From Ptychodera flava (taxonomy: Eukaryota > Hemichordata > Enteropneusta > Ptychoderidae), in the NCBI RefSeq assembly GCF_041260155.1, contig NC_091943.1, positions 21,390,283-21,454,282 of the forward strand: 64,000 nucleotides of DNA. Reading direction: 5' to 3'. The notes beneath the pieces are model-generated. The model was not told the DNA's origin, ran no database searches, and was given only the letters and a program-made list of their open reading frames with translations. Positions 14,346 to 26,289 of this stretch are shown in pieces (position 1 is the first letter of the stretch; each line of letters opens with the position of its first letter). A program made the translations under genes and the position numbers.

Positions 14346-14498
14346 TTGAGGTGCCCATAAAACTAAATCCACAAAAGCTGGACAAAGATCGATGCGACAG
14401 TCAACAGGCTGTTGAACTCGGTGCGAGCACTGTTACAGCAGACCAAATAATTGCCGTAGCGACGTGGCAAATTGAAACATTCCTGAATGCCACCAATG
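14346..14498 (+). CDS. Orphan exon-like ORF of unknown gene
   Basis: 153 nt open in one frame, with a good acceptor (TTTCCTTGTTAG) and donor (AATG followed by GTATGT), phase 1 at both ends. The product starts VEVPIKLNPQKLDKDRCDSQ and ends WQIETFLNATNG, with an N-glycosylation-like NAT. I do not recognise the family. It could be an exon of a gene whose other exons are not visible, or chance. Confidence 0.3.
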
Positions 14499-15478
14499 GT
14501 ATGTACAAATTGGCTTTTGAATTACAATTTTGCATTCATTCAGTGCCGATTCAGTAAATTAACGACGAATAATTGTTACTGTATTAATGCCGTTCCTTTT
14601 CCTGGCGTGGTCAGTTAGGGTTAAATTCCTGGCTATCCATCATTCATTATTTAGATTTGAATGTACGAAATTGACAAGTCAAAGTGATCACCCATCTCAA
14701 CGATCCTTATCTTGTATACAAGAATGTAGATCCTATAGTCTTTGTTACTGCCTATAACATGTTTGCCTGTGACAATGACGTTATGAACAATTTTGTTTGC
14801 CTGTTTAGTAAAGTTTTGTATCGACCGCTAAGCAAATTTGTACTCACAACACCACCAAAACACTCATCTCAGAGTGCCAGGGCGTGTGCCAAATTTAATA
14901 CATAAAGATATAAAACAAATGAGATGAAATACCTGCATTGTAGCCGACGAGTGCATGTTCGCATGGTCCATTCTGGAACGATAATATTGGCGTTCCTGCG
15001 GTATCCCTGTCGTTTGGCTGCTCTATCACGTCAACTCAGTATATACTCTAGTTTTTCGGAAGACCGTCTGTACATTACAAAAACTTAATTTGCAAACTCG
15101 AGACTTTACGGTCTCCAAACAAGTTAGTCTGTGCGGTATGCGTATTGCTGAGTTTTGCCACGGCGTCGGGTGCTCGATCATTGACGTACCAGCATCTGAT
15201 CATGACGTGCCTCGGCGATTTGAACGGATGGGAATTCCGTATTTGCTATTGACAATATAAATACGCAGAGCAAACATCACGTGCGTTTTTTGAGCGGCCA
15301 TACCAATTAATTTTACAGTTTCCAGAACGATACTGTTCACTACTGTCACGGTAACTGTACTAACCGTGTCATCGCCTACTATGCTACAGTGTGTGGCGGT
15401 CAATTCCATTGTACGAGAAGAGAAAGGTCGTCATTTCGATGAATTTTATCCAAATCACTTCAACAAGAGTAAGAACAA

Positions 15479-15572
15479 CGGCGGCAGCGGCGACGACGAC
15501 GACAACATCAACAACAAAACAGCAGCAGCAGCAGCAACAACATCGTCATCATCATCATCGCAACGACAACAA
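15479..15572 (+). repeat. Triplet-rich imperfect repeat (GGC/GAC/CAG/CAT)
   Basis: Runs of GAC, AAC, CAG and CAT trinucleotides. All frames stay open here simply because of composition. Confidence 0.85.
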
Positions 15573-16020
15573 TGATCAATCAGTCTGAATTTATCATTTT
15601 ATTCACTGTCGTGTATGAAAGATGCTTTGTCTTCATTATTAAATTGCAGAGTCCGACAAAAAAAAACAAACACACACAGAAAAACAAACAAACTAAACAA
15701 AAAACCCACCCCTCAAAAAACCGAAAAAAAACTTCAATATAGGGCATATTGATTCCTCCCTAATCTCTAAAGTAAAATTAAATGACAAACAAATGGTTCG
15801 GTTTCCCTCACTTATCTCAATGAAAGTTCATAAAAGCAGATAAAAAATTGAAGTTTAAGAAAGTGAAAGATTTTTTTTTGACACGACTTCCGCAGAAATG
15901 AAGCTGCTGATCTATTGATTCACAAGTTTGATCGCCGTGTTGGGCTCAAAACGTCCATGTCGAAACAAATAGCTCTGCCAGCCGATGGGGGCGCTTTCGA
16001 TCAACTAGATTTTATCACGT

Positions 16021-16042
16021 TTCAAGTCTTGCAAGACTTGAA
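16021..16042. repeat. Perfect 22-bp palindrome
   Basis: Arms TTCAAGTCTTG and CAAGACTTGAA with no loop; no flanking duplication seen. Confidence 0.95.
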
Positions 16043-16380
16043 GGATGCGTACTAGTATTGAACACATTTATATGATAGGATTTTTTTGACATTTTTCTTT
16101 CTCTTATTTCTAGTGTGATGACTATTTTTTTCAGACAAGTTGCTTTGTCATGTTGTTCGTTTGCTCGACACATTCAGTAATGTAAATTCGTTTTATTTGC
16201 CATTTTGCTGGAATACATTTTTAAAAACAGCGTCAATGACACTGTAGCTCCCATCCTGGACTATTTAGTGTTTGTTCTCTGGTCAGATATTTGAACATGT
16301 GTGAAAGGGATAAGTGCATGAAGTGAAAATACTTAAATGTAATGTACTGGAGACAGTGAAATATGTTTAATGTATTTATT

Positions 16381-16605
16381 CAGAATATAAAATGGAAAAA
16401 ATACAGAATTAGAAATATCGTATACTGTGATACAACCATTAACTAAACAAGTCATTGACAATGACAGTCCCCACTTGTAATAGGAGTATTAGTCTTGATG
16501 GGGCAGGGAAATGTGGTCATTAAGAAGTATCACTGGAGTGTATATGTTGAGATCTATGGGCAAATAGGTCTATGTCGTTGTTCCCAATTTGAAACACATG
16601 AGAGT
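16381..16605 (+). mobile_element. Dispersed repeat P, copy 1
   Basis: About 225 bp, highly similar to the reverse complement of 63,785-64,000 (shared landmarks: TAATAGGAGTATTAGTCTTG, GGTCATTAAGAAGTATCACT, TTCCCAATTTGAAACACATG). At 16.4 kb it lacks the tandem array that adjoins the other copy. Confidence 0.88.
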
Positions 16606-16894
16606 GATGACATTGACCCCAAGTGTGCCTTGGCCCATGGAGAGTGATAAAGATATAACAAACAGCTGAATGTAATGATAAAATAGTTAAGTATAGGCCT
16701 ACAGACACTGAGGGTGAATATGTTACAGCAATTTGATTAGTTTCTTTTCATTTTCTACTTCTGTGATAATTTTTAAGACAATCAAACTGCAAGGCAGTTT
16801 TAATATTTAATTGACATAATTTAATTTAATATTTAATATTTAATTATTTATATAATTTAAGGATGATAAATACCTTTTAGACACTTTCAGATTT

Positions 16895-17300
16895 TTATTT
16901 TTTTCTCAATTGAACACGTCTCAAACCCCAATAAAGTATACATTTTCTGAAAGCCCTGATATAGAGCTATCCGACCAAGCACAGTGCATGGTCATTATTT
17001 GCATAAGAGTCACGTGACAAGCGTTTTGCTGAACCTTTCAAAAACGGTTTTCCGGCCTTATGCGAACACGCTGCAAGATTTCCGGTTGGAATTTCTTCAT
17101 TGACAAGCCTTGACAATATCCTTCAAAACCGTGTCTGCGATTTTTTCTCGGAGGCTCCATTCAAATTATATGGCGTGATAATTAAAATTCCTTGAAAAGC
17201 ACCTTCTTCAAATACCTTTAAGAGCGCATTAAAAAATAACAAAGGCATATAAAGGAAATCCCAGACACGATTTTGAGTTCATTATGTTTCCAAAGAACGG
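16895..17300. mobile_element. Family C foldback element, diverged copy
   Basis: Shares AAAGTATACATTTTCTGAAA and CCTTTCAAAAACGGTTTTCC with the left arm of the 54,597-55,286 element; the right arm is degraded. Confidence 0.65.
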
Positions 17301-20287
17301 TGTGAATTTCAAGCAGCTAGTGTTTGTGAGCGCGAATTGACGAGGTGCCAAAGAAGGGTACTTCATTCACACATTGAATTCGAGAAAAACGCAAAAAACA
17401 TGTTTTGATACTTCTACTCTACGGCATTTGATAATTAGACGTGCACGAGCCTCAACACGGGCATAATTGTTACCAAGTGATGATGTCGGCCGGGAATGAC
17501 AGTTGTTCAGAGAAAAAGTCCCAGGAAAATAAATAAATCGCGGAAAACTACCAATTTTTGGAGCCTTGCGTGTCGACACATCGCCACAGCGAATGGCTTC
17601 AGTGGGAAAAACAATGACGTCAGCAGTCATTACTGATAGCGGGCGTGTCCTAAATTCATATGCAGATAAGCTTGTTTGCGTTCCCCAGATAACACTCCCT
17701 CATACGCTAAATAGACATTGCAGAACCGTAGACTTGATAGCGTACTATCGCACTAATTGCAAAGTTAATTCTAGGACGCGCCATTGCGCAATAAAATCTC
17801 GAATGGCCCTCATTTCTACGTTTGACGCGCCACTAAGGGCGCAACATTATATGAATGGGTCGATCACGCAGAGTTCACGTAGTTCATACATTCGCGTAGC
17901 TCCCCGAAGGTCATTACCTCAGTCATAGTGTGACATGTAAAACGATTCAGTTACCTATCAACCTTTGCAATTAATACCCACTACAGTATATATGGTGGAA
18001 GCTGGGTAGAAAGGACTGATGTAGGGGCAACGGTGTTTTGGAGCCGTACGCATGTGGCATGGCCGATGAATATAAAACAACGGCACTGGCCGCTGCGTAA
18101 AGGTGGAAAGCTAGTCGACACTCGGATTCTTAACGCCGGTATAGTTGATGAACCCAGGATGATCGGGCAGTCCCTTAAATTGAAGCGTTTGCAACGTCTA
18201 CCGTCCATACAAACGAAACGTTGAACACTGCAAGGAAAATATCCATGATCGTTTTGAAGAGCAACACATTTTAGGTCGGACACATCTCGTTTTCCAGAGT
18301 AGCCAGGTCTTTGCATAGAACAACACCGCTGTGTAAAACCCATTGGCCAGAACCAATGATCGTAAATTTGATAATACATACGAGTTATGTTTAAAAGTTG
18401 ATGTATCGATCACTTTATTTAGGTCGTACGGGTTACAGTCTCGTGCTATATCAGTGTATGAGTAGCCTAATTGTCGATGCGTGCAAATCGAGGGCCACTC
18501 TCGGAGAAATCCTACCGGTGCGCTAAGCTTTGATCTGATGATCATGATCGTTTCCACAGTCAAAATCACAGTCCTTAGCAATTTGTACAGTTGTTCAAGT
18601 CCGACATCATCACATAAGTCACGTAAACAATTGAATCAAACCAAACGGTTTGCTGTTGCCATTATTGGGCCTGTTGCGTACGTACAAGGAAAAACTTTGC
18701 AGTAGGCTTGGTTGGTTACGGGGGCCCGATCTCCAGTATTCTCCTTTTCTTGACTTGATAGACTATTGTATTTTCTGCAGAAAATTCAAGGTTTTTACAT
18801 GTGTGATGATGATGGCCCCCGATTTTCTAAAATGGCCCCCTTGGGACAGGAGTTGGGGCTAACAGTGGCCCGTTGTTTTTAAATCCTAGAATGAACACTG
18901 TGTAATTGTTTATCTAACATTGCGAAAAAGACGTCAACCAACGTAAAGCGGCGTGTGCAGGCTCCGACCAACCCTAAGCAAAGAGTGATAAAACGTCGCA
19001 CTGCTAAGAAATCGTCGTTGACACGATGTCTTGACCACACTAAGAAAAATGACTTGCTCTCTGGTGTAGACTATGTCTGGAACTGTACGAATACTTGTTT
19101 ATTGGACTAGGCTTCGACAAACATTTAATTACGGTTTATTGTTTACAGACGGAAGTAATCCTGGTGTTTGGAGAAGTCACAGCACGTCATTATGTAAATT
19201 AGCTAGTGCAACGCAACGTTGTGTCACTCAAGATGGATTATGGAAATAGCAATGCAAATGTGTCCACAATGTTTACAAAAGCTCCCCGATTTAACCGGGA
19301 TAGCCACGTGCATTTGTTTTGATTTTTAAAAATCGTGAATTACACAGAAACCATTCCTTGTCTTGAACTGGCGACACATCTCAATTCTTGGTCTTACTTC
19401 AAGGCGTATTCTCAGAGAATTTTGAAAATTTGACAGAAAAATGAACGATTTGGTATTTATCATCCTTAATTGACATACATGTTATCTTTAACAAGCACAC
19501 AGCAAACTGTTCTTGATTTTTCATTTACAATATTTGACATAGACTGAAATACATAACATGCAACCAATATTTACATTTTGCCCATGCACAGATACATGAG
19601 AAGATTTCAACATGCAATCATTAACTCAGAAACCCTATAGGGAAAAGTAAACATTGTTTTCTTCCAGAACAGCTGGTATATCCACATCTGGAGCAACTTA
19701 CAAACTTAACCAATTACACAAGGATGATGACACAAGAGATAAAGTTAAACTGTGGTGAACTTGACTATTCCTTTCAAATCCTTACCTAACTTGATTGACA
19801 TCTTAAACTAAAATACACTGCATGTTTAATGGCACACAAAAATACATCAGGGGTGTACCATTTGATAAAAGGGGGTTGTCTGGAAGATTGATGAGGAACA
19901 TCTTTTTTATCCGATACACTGTACATTCTTTTTTTCCCACTATCCCACCTTTTCTTTTTGACAAACCTTCTGTGGCTGATTTTTTTATTGACATTTGTTT
20001 GGATTTTTTTCAAAATCTGCCAGGACCCCCCCCCCCCCCTCCATCACTCTTTAACATTGAAAAAAACTTTGAATATATTTGTTGGAAACCAAACCTGCTG
20101 AAATCACCTCAGCTATGTTTTCTCATTATTTTTACCGCATTTCAACACCAAATACAGTTTACCATTTCAAATGCTTACTGAATCACAACATTATCTTAAA
20201 CATAGGGCCAATGTCCCTGAAGCTACTATAGACATGGATACAAAATTAAGTATTTCCTGACTGTATGAAATCATCTCACTAAGGTCA
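17301..20287. other. CpG-richer unassigned region
   Basis: 17.3-19.3 kb has more CpG and overlapping ORFs on both strands (up to 132 codons at 17,981-18,379 minus). No domain or splice structure is recognised. It could be a promoter region or an old gene relic. Confidence 0.35.
20026..20039. repeat. Poly-C run (14)
   Basis: Uninterrupted C run. Confidence 0.98.
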
Positions 20288-21558
20288 TCCTAGGGACCTG
20301 TTAACCAAATATTAAAGCTGTCTGAAAAAAACAAGCGACCCAATAGTCGACAGAGCTCTGCTGTGTTATGTAGAGAGCAACTTTTTGTGACATATGTATT
20401 GATGAAGATGGTTGAGATCTTTGATAGCTCATTTCAGGATGGCCTGACCTAAAATGGCAACATTAGCTGCAAAAATACAAAATTGATGATTTCATCATAA
20501 TTATGTATAAAAATGTATACAAAATATCAAAGCTATCACATGAGTAACTTTTGAGAAACAAATATTTTGACCAAAAATGGCAAAAATTGACCCAAAAATA
20601 CAAAAATTGAAGATTTCATCAAATTTCACTATATCACACTAGGAGAACCCCCAGGAACCTGTATACCAAAAATCAAAGGCATCAGACAAGTAGTTTTTGA
20701 GTAACACATTTTTTGACCAAAAATGTCAAAAATTGCACCAAAATTACAAAATTGCAGATTTCATATATTCTATATATCATATTTAGTTTATCTGTAGGAA
20801 CCTGTATACCAAATATCAAAACTGTCAGACGAGCGGTTTTGATGAAATAAATTTTTGACCAAAAATGACAAAAAAATTCCTTAAAAATACAGATTTGCAT
20901 ATTTCATCACAATTTGAACAAATCCAAATTGGGTTATCCCTAGGGACCTGTATACCAAATATCAAAACTGTCAGAAGAGCGGTTTTGATGAAATAAATTT
21001 TTGACCAAAAATGACAAAAAAATTCCTTAAAAATACAGATTTGCATATTTCATCACAATTTGAACAAATCCAATTTGGGTTATCCCTAGGGACCTGTATA
21101 CCAAATATCAAAGCTGTCTGACCAGCGGTTCATGAAGAAGAAGATTTTTTACCAAAAACGCCTTTTTTGGCACTAATTTGTATATTTTCAACAATATCCA
21201 AAAAATCAAAAAAAGCACAATTATTTCAGGTCAGCCCAAAGTACTTACATGCTAATTTTTCATGTAATCTGCTCAGTGGTTATTGAGATTTTCAATTTTG
21301 ACTGTTTTTACATTTTTTCACTTAATTTGCATATTTTTGGCAATGACAACTTCATTTGAACAAAATCTCATCTACAGCCCATCATCCATGTACACACCAA
21401 ATATCAAGATGAAATGTGCAGCGGTTTTGGAGTTTTTGATGTTGACGGACAGACATACAGACATACAGACATACAGACATACATACATACAGACATTTCC
21501 CTAGCCTATAAGAATAGCTTCCATTGCCATATATACATATGGCTATGGGAGCTAAAAA
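20288..21558 (+). mobile_element. Helentron/HINE-like element 1, copy 1 (six core repeats)
   Basis: Layout: about six units of 143-150 bp marked by ACCTGTATACCAAATATCAA (near 20,293, 20,505, 20,655, 20,797, 20,944 and 21,090), a conserved 3' region from about 21,240, an ACAGACAT microsatellite (21,450-21,493), then a terminal hairpin (21,516-21,553) ending GGGAGCTAA. An inverted copy with about one core unit lies at 61,383-62,027. Core repeats, microsatellite, 3' hairpin and CTRR-like end are hallmarks of Helitron-derived HINE/pearl-type elements. The class is inferred. Confidence 0.65.
21516..21553 (+). repeat. Terminal hairpin of element 1
   Basis: 17-nt arms (AGCTTCCATTGCCATAT with ATATGGCTATGGGAGCT, two mismatches), followed by AAAAA. 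Confidence 0.8.
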
Positions 21559-22616
21559 ACCCGCAGTCATCACAGTAGTCTGTTGCATCGCTTATTAACA
21601 GATATGTTGACATAACTATTCTGCTACAATGGTTTCATGCTATGAATAAATATTAACTAAAAAACAAAACAAAAAAAACAAACAAGCAATTCACCACACT
21701 CGCACTTAAAAACAGTACACATGTAACTGCAAAGAATGGAAAACATAACACATCATCAAATTCAAAACTTTATTTCAGTACACCCTGTTTCCACACTCCC
21801 AATCCGTATTGTAAATCAAGTTTATTACATGCCTCATTTGGATAAAATGAATTTTAGGAAATGTCCCATGGGATTGAGAAGGCACCATTTCTGACTCTTA
21901 CAATCAGCAAGGAACGGACATAATGTGAAATTACCAGGGAATATGATAGTTTGATAATAAGACATTTAAAAAGGAAATATTCACATACATCATTTATAAC
22001 ACTTGCTAAATACACTTAAAACACATTATTAGGTCTGCACTGATGAAAAACTTTGATATTCTGCTACAAACTGTAGTTGCCGTTTTCAGTAATATTTTCT
22101 ATCAAGGTGATTAAAAGTTTAGAAGATCACTGAAAAAATTGCAATTTTGCCACGGATTTGATCTTGGGGTCAAAGATTCAGATAGCACTAGTCATTCTAA
22201 TTAGGCTGTAACCTTAGGGTCAAAGGTTCAGAGACCTTTGGGTCATTCTACCTAGAATGTGACCTTAGGGTCAGAGTTCAGATACCTTTGGGTCAATCTC
22301 TAGGGTTCAAAGAGTAACGATATAAGTTAAGAATCCAGTCCTTCAGTGCAATATGAATTTGATGGAATTTAATTCTCACACATAACGGTAAAATATCTTG
22401 TGGAACATTTCCTGAGTCTTGATAGACATTGAATTTATATTCACAACAAATTTCCTCAATATGACAGACTAATTATAAGAAATGACAGATATGTTTCTTT
22501 TCAGCATCGGATCAAATAAAAGAATTTCACCTGCTCAATGAATTTGTTAACATTTTTTTCAGTGTGACAAAAGAGAGAGCACATAATTTGGATATCAGTG
22601 GGACATACTGAAACGA
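21559..22616. other. Non-coding stretch with degenerate GGGTCA-type repeats
   Basis: 22,160-22,310 contains three imperfect units of about 55 bp around ACCTTAGGGTCAAAGGTTCA. No gene seen. Confidence 0.5.
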
Positions 22617-22988
22617 AAAGGGCCAGTAGCTGCAACTTTTGATAATATTTTGTGCTGTTTTTGTTTTCACTGTCAAATAGAGTCTCTTATTCTACATCCA
22701 AAAATATATTGGATTACTCAGCATTCAGCCTGTCAACCAAGCCAGTATGTGTGTAGACTGCAATTTTATTGTTGACAAGTGAATTCTGGTCCGGACTAGA
22801 ATTCAAATGTAAACAATAACAGTGCATTTTAACTTTATAGATGCTGAGCTGACAAGCTAAATAGTTGGTTTTCATATAGACCCCGGAGAAAACTCGAGGG
22901 TCTATGGTTTTCAACATGTTTTTGGGAGTAGATCAAAAAACAAAAACAGTGAAAGAATAATCGAAAGTTACAGCTACTGTCCCTTTAA
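22617..22988. mobile_element. Family A TTAA-type foldback, copy 1
   Basis: Near-palindrome of about 330 bp plus a nested 39-bp insertion. The ends are AAAGGGCCAGTAGCTGCAAC and GTTACAGCTACTGTCCCTTT, with TTAA at the right. The centre is TTCTGGTCCGGACTAGAATT. Confidence 0.85.
22867..22913. mobile_element. Micro-transposon 1: 31-bp hairpin with 8-bp target duplication
   Basis: GGTTTTCA at 22,867-22,874 is repeated at 22,906-22,913. Between them are 31 bp starting TATAGACCCC and ending GAGGGTCTAT. Other family A copies lack the insert at this spot, giving a paralogous empty site. A sibling lies at 58,041-58,086. Confidence 0.8.
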
Positions 22989-24269
22989 TAGTGCCTGAAA
23001 AAAATACAGTGTGCTGTCACGGTAACAAAGATTCACTGATAAGATTTATGAGCACAAAAACGTGTTGACATTTAAAAAGTAAACATAAAACACGTGAAAG
23101 TGGATTACATACACTGTTGACAATAAATTCCCTGCTACTTCCTTTAATAGTATTTAATTCATTAGCTGTACAATTTTATTTTCCTTTTGTGCCATTGACC
23201 TTACTGAATTTAAAACCTAGACCATTTGCCTTCTTCAGAGAGGTATTCTGGTGCAGGTAGAGAATAAAAATTATGAATTTTTCGCTTACAGACGAAGTAC
23301 ACTACACAGAACTGAAGAGAACTTCCATGTCATGAGGAGTTCAGGTGAACTCCCCTTTCCTTTTATGTAATAAACTTCTTTCTTTCTGATACATTTCCAG
23401 GTTAAAAAGGACATGATCCATGGTTTAACTTTCTAATTCCAAGGAATAACCCCCTACTATACTACATATCATGGAAGGCACACCACTGCTAACTCTATCA
23501 TTATTAGCCATGATATTAGGAGCTGTGAGCACACAGTCCTCCTGTATTGAGTTTTGTAGCCATGTTGCGTGCATAGTAAGCAAAACCTCACAAAAAACCC
23601 ATGAATTGCTACCAAGCACAGCTATAAATAGCAGTGAATTGAGGTCCATCATCGTGACTTTTTTCTGTTTTGGCTTCTTTGCAAACTGTGTGATCTTGCA
23701 ACAGACACTGACGAAACTATACACTCTGTGGTGGTCTGCCTAGTTTGATTCACATGCACTGTTGACAAACTTTAGTAAAACTGATGTGATTATTAACAGG
23801 GTTATCAGTAATTGAAGTTGAAGCTTTGAGAGAAGAAAATGAAGGTACAAGTACAGATCAAACAGTGGAGTAAAAAAGGGAAAAGAAATACTTCCTTTCA
23901 GCAAAATTATTTTGCATGTTCTACAACTGTTTGAAAGCAATTGTTTACGGTACAGAAAAATTCACAGCCATAGTTTGGTGGCGTTTATGATATTTTTTGT
24001 TGTACGTGTTTCTGTATTGAGACAAGAATGAAGGAAATTAGCGTTTGTATTTCATTACTTTTGATGTCCATCAAAAAACCATGGATGTAAAACCAATCAA
24101 AATTGACATGCTAGCCTTTGAGGAAATTTAGGTCATGAAGAAATTAAAGAAAACAACAATTGGAGTTGCCATGGATACAATACATAAATATTCATTGCAA
24201 GGATAGTAAAAGAAATGTGAGAATATTTCAGTGGGTACATGGGAAGTGAATTTATTTGAGGGCACAATA
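22989..24269. other. Non-coding stretch, nothing assigned
   Basis: Includes an ORF pair on opposite strands at 23.4-23.7 kb with no recognisable domain. No gene supported. Confidence 0.45.
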
Positions 24270-24351
24270 GACTGAAGTCATGACTTGAAGGCGCTCTCTG
24301 TACTCCCCCAGGGGAGCCTATAGAGCGCCCTCTAGCGACGGATCTTCAGTC
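24270..24351. mobile_element. Family D TA-flanked foldback MITE, copy 2
   Basis: GACTGAAG at the left, CTTCAGTC at the right, both flanked by TA; the inner GGCGCTCT and AGAGCGCC arms match copy 1 at 6,274. Confidence 0.82.
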
Positions 24352-24678
24352 TAAGGGCACCACTACCAGTTCAAAAGTTAAGAAATTGATAACTTTGCTA
24401 TAGCTGTAGCGCACTGTCAACTGATCTCTGTAGATACGTGTATATACACTCATATTATTGTGATCAAGTGAAAAATTCCACGTGGCAAATTTCATCAAAA
24501 AATTACAATCTTGACGGATAAAAGCTGACGGAAGAGGCTTTCATGAGTAAGCGCACATGCATACTTTTGCCGCCCTGAGATTCGGAATGTCGATACATTG
24601 CACTTGTTCATGATATATCTGAAATCACCATGACTGAGAAATATTACCAGTTACCTGCACCATAAAACACTGACACCC

Positions 24679-25002
24679 AAAGGGCCAACAGCTGTAATTT
24701 TTTATGATTCTTCACTATTTTTTGCTTTGAATTTCAATTCATAGTTCTTGTTCTACTCCTCAAAACATGTTACACACCAACCATTTAGCGTGTCAAACAC
24801 ATCATCTAGACATGTAAAATGCACTGCTATTGTTTACATTTGAATTCTAGTCGGACCAGAATTCACTCGTCAACAATAACAATGCAGTCTACACATACTG
24901 TGTATCTCAATATGCTTTGGGAGTAGAAGATGAAATTGCAGTTGGTATTGAAGCAAAAAAAAAAACAGCGAAAAAATTATGAAACAGCTACTGGCCCTCT
25001 AA
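24679..25002. mobile_element. Family A foldback, copy 2
   Basis: Ends AAAGGGCCAACAGCTGTAA and AACAGCTACTGGCCCT; centre TTCTAGTCGGACCAGAATTC. Confidence 0.85.
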
Positions 25003-25591
25003 ACATGAGAAGGAAAGATGAAATAAGTTCAGGATGTTTCTTGCATGTCTCTGAGCAAATGAAGTTGAACAGAATTATAGTCAATCAAAAAAATAAAAAT
25101 ATACCTTGCTGGTTTCACAACATCTCAATGGGTTCAAATGAGAAAGTCACACACATTTTCATGAAAATTTTTGAAAATGGCAGAGAAACTTCACGAAACC
25201 ATTCAAATCAAGAAACTTTCAGGTCATAAAATGAGAAATAAAAATAGTGAAACTTTAAGAAAGAGACCACTAAGACCTCCTTTAGTATCAAAATTGGTTT
25301 ACGCTTAAACAAAACACTTGCTTAAAATGTACTTTCCAATGTTGGCAAATTATATTTTTCCATACGGACAAACAATGGTGTGTACTGAATCCATCAAGAA
25401 CTTGCAGGCGTATTTTAAAATAATTCTCCCAAATTTTAGACCAAAAAAACTGGAGTTACCCTGATAAAGGAACTACTTCAGCATCATTTTCAAAGCGAGT
25501 GTTTACCCTGCAGTCAAGTCACAAACACAGGTGCTTGGCGTTTTCTGTATTTCTTGGGTGTTGAAGAATTTCTCTGGTCACTGTTATCACT

Positions 25592-25941
25592 AAAAGGACC
25601 AGTAACTCTAAGTTATGACAATTTTTTTCATTTTCTTTTCTGTATGTCAACTGCATGTTTTTGCTCTACTACCGAAAACATGTAAGAACATCGCCTTATT
25701 TAGCTTGTCAACACATCTAGATGTGTAAAAATGCACTGTATTGTTTACCTTTGGATTCTAGTCCGGACCAGAATTCACTCGTCAATGATAACAATGTACG
25801 TATACCGGCTGAGTTGACAAGCTGAATACTGTGTATCTCAACATGCTTTGTATGAACAAAAGGAAGTAGAACAAGAAACTGTAGTTGACATAGAAACAAA
25901 ACAGTGAAGAGCATGAAAAGTTTGAGTCACTGGCCCTTTAA
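25592..25941. mobile_element. Family A foldback, copy 3
   Basis: Ends with CTGGCCCTTTAA. Its terminal TTAA (25,938-25,941) is also the left TTAA of a family B element. Confidence 0.86.
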
Positions 25942-26289
25942 GGTAGATCGAGCCTCGGGGACAGATATTCAGACTCTCAAACTTTTACAATTCTTTTCTG
26001 ATATACCACTTGTGGGGGTTCATTTTAAAGCTCTCGGTGTAAGAAAACTATTCACCACCTTAGTTTTTCGAAATTCGAAAATTTTATTTTTCTCCATAGA
26101 GTTAAACCAGGGATGGCGGCCATTTTGAATATCAGTAAATCTTGGGTTATTTGTTTCTCTTGTACCAAAATATGCACGGTGACCCCCGATTTTTATTCTT
26201 GATTTTGAAAGAGATTGGTTGAGAGATTCCTTAAGGAAAGTTTGAGCAAAAGTTTAAGTCTTTCACTTTCGAGACGCATACTACCTTAA
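25938..26289 (+). mobile_element. Family B TTAA-type MITE, copy 2 (best preserved)
   Basis: TTAAGGTAGATCGAGCCTCG at the left, CGAGACGCATACTACCTTAA at the right; internal GGCGGCCATTTTGAAT. TTAA at both ends suggests a piggyBac-type target duplication. Confidence 0.83.

Larger units (their letters stand above)
13193..16020. other. Unassigned region around orphan exon candidates
   Basis: Apart from the ORFs at 13,789 and 14,346, it holds a triplet-repeat patch near 15.5 kb and no identifiable gene. Confidence 0.4.

Noticed and set aside
15200..15588. Overlapping ORFs on both strands, including an Ala/Ser/His-rich product
   Set aside because: Open frames follow from the triplet-repeat composition; no domain recognised.
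17566..18581. Several 60-132 codon ORFs on both strands
   Set aside because: No recognisable motifs or splice sites; kept only as an unassigned CpG-richer region.
20682..21046. Two nearly identical ORFs (FKEFFCHFWSKIYFIKTA)
   Set aside because: They are readings of consecutive core tandem repeats of element 1, not a gene family.
21283..21588. ORFs with SSMYTPNIKMK and DRHTDIQTYRHT
   Set aside because: The same reading appears in the inverted copy at 61.4 kb; it is the 3' region of a mobile element.
23425..23743. Opposed 90- and 99-codon ORFs, one with a signal-peptide-like start
   Set aside because: No homology recognised and no supporting splice signals; probably chance in a worn repeat.
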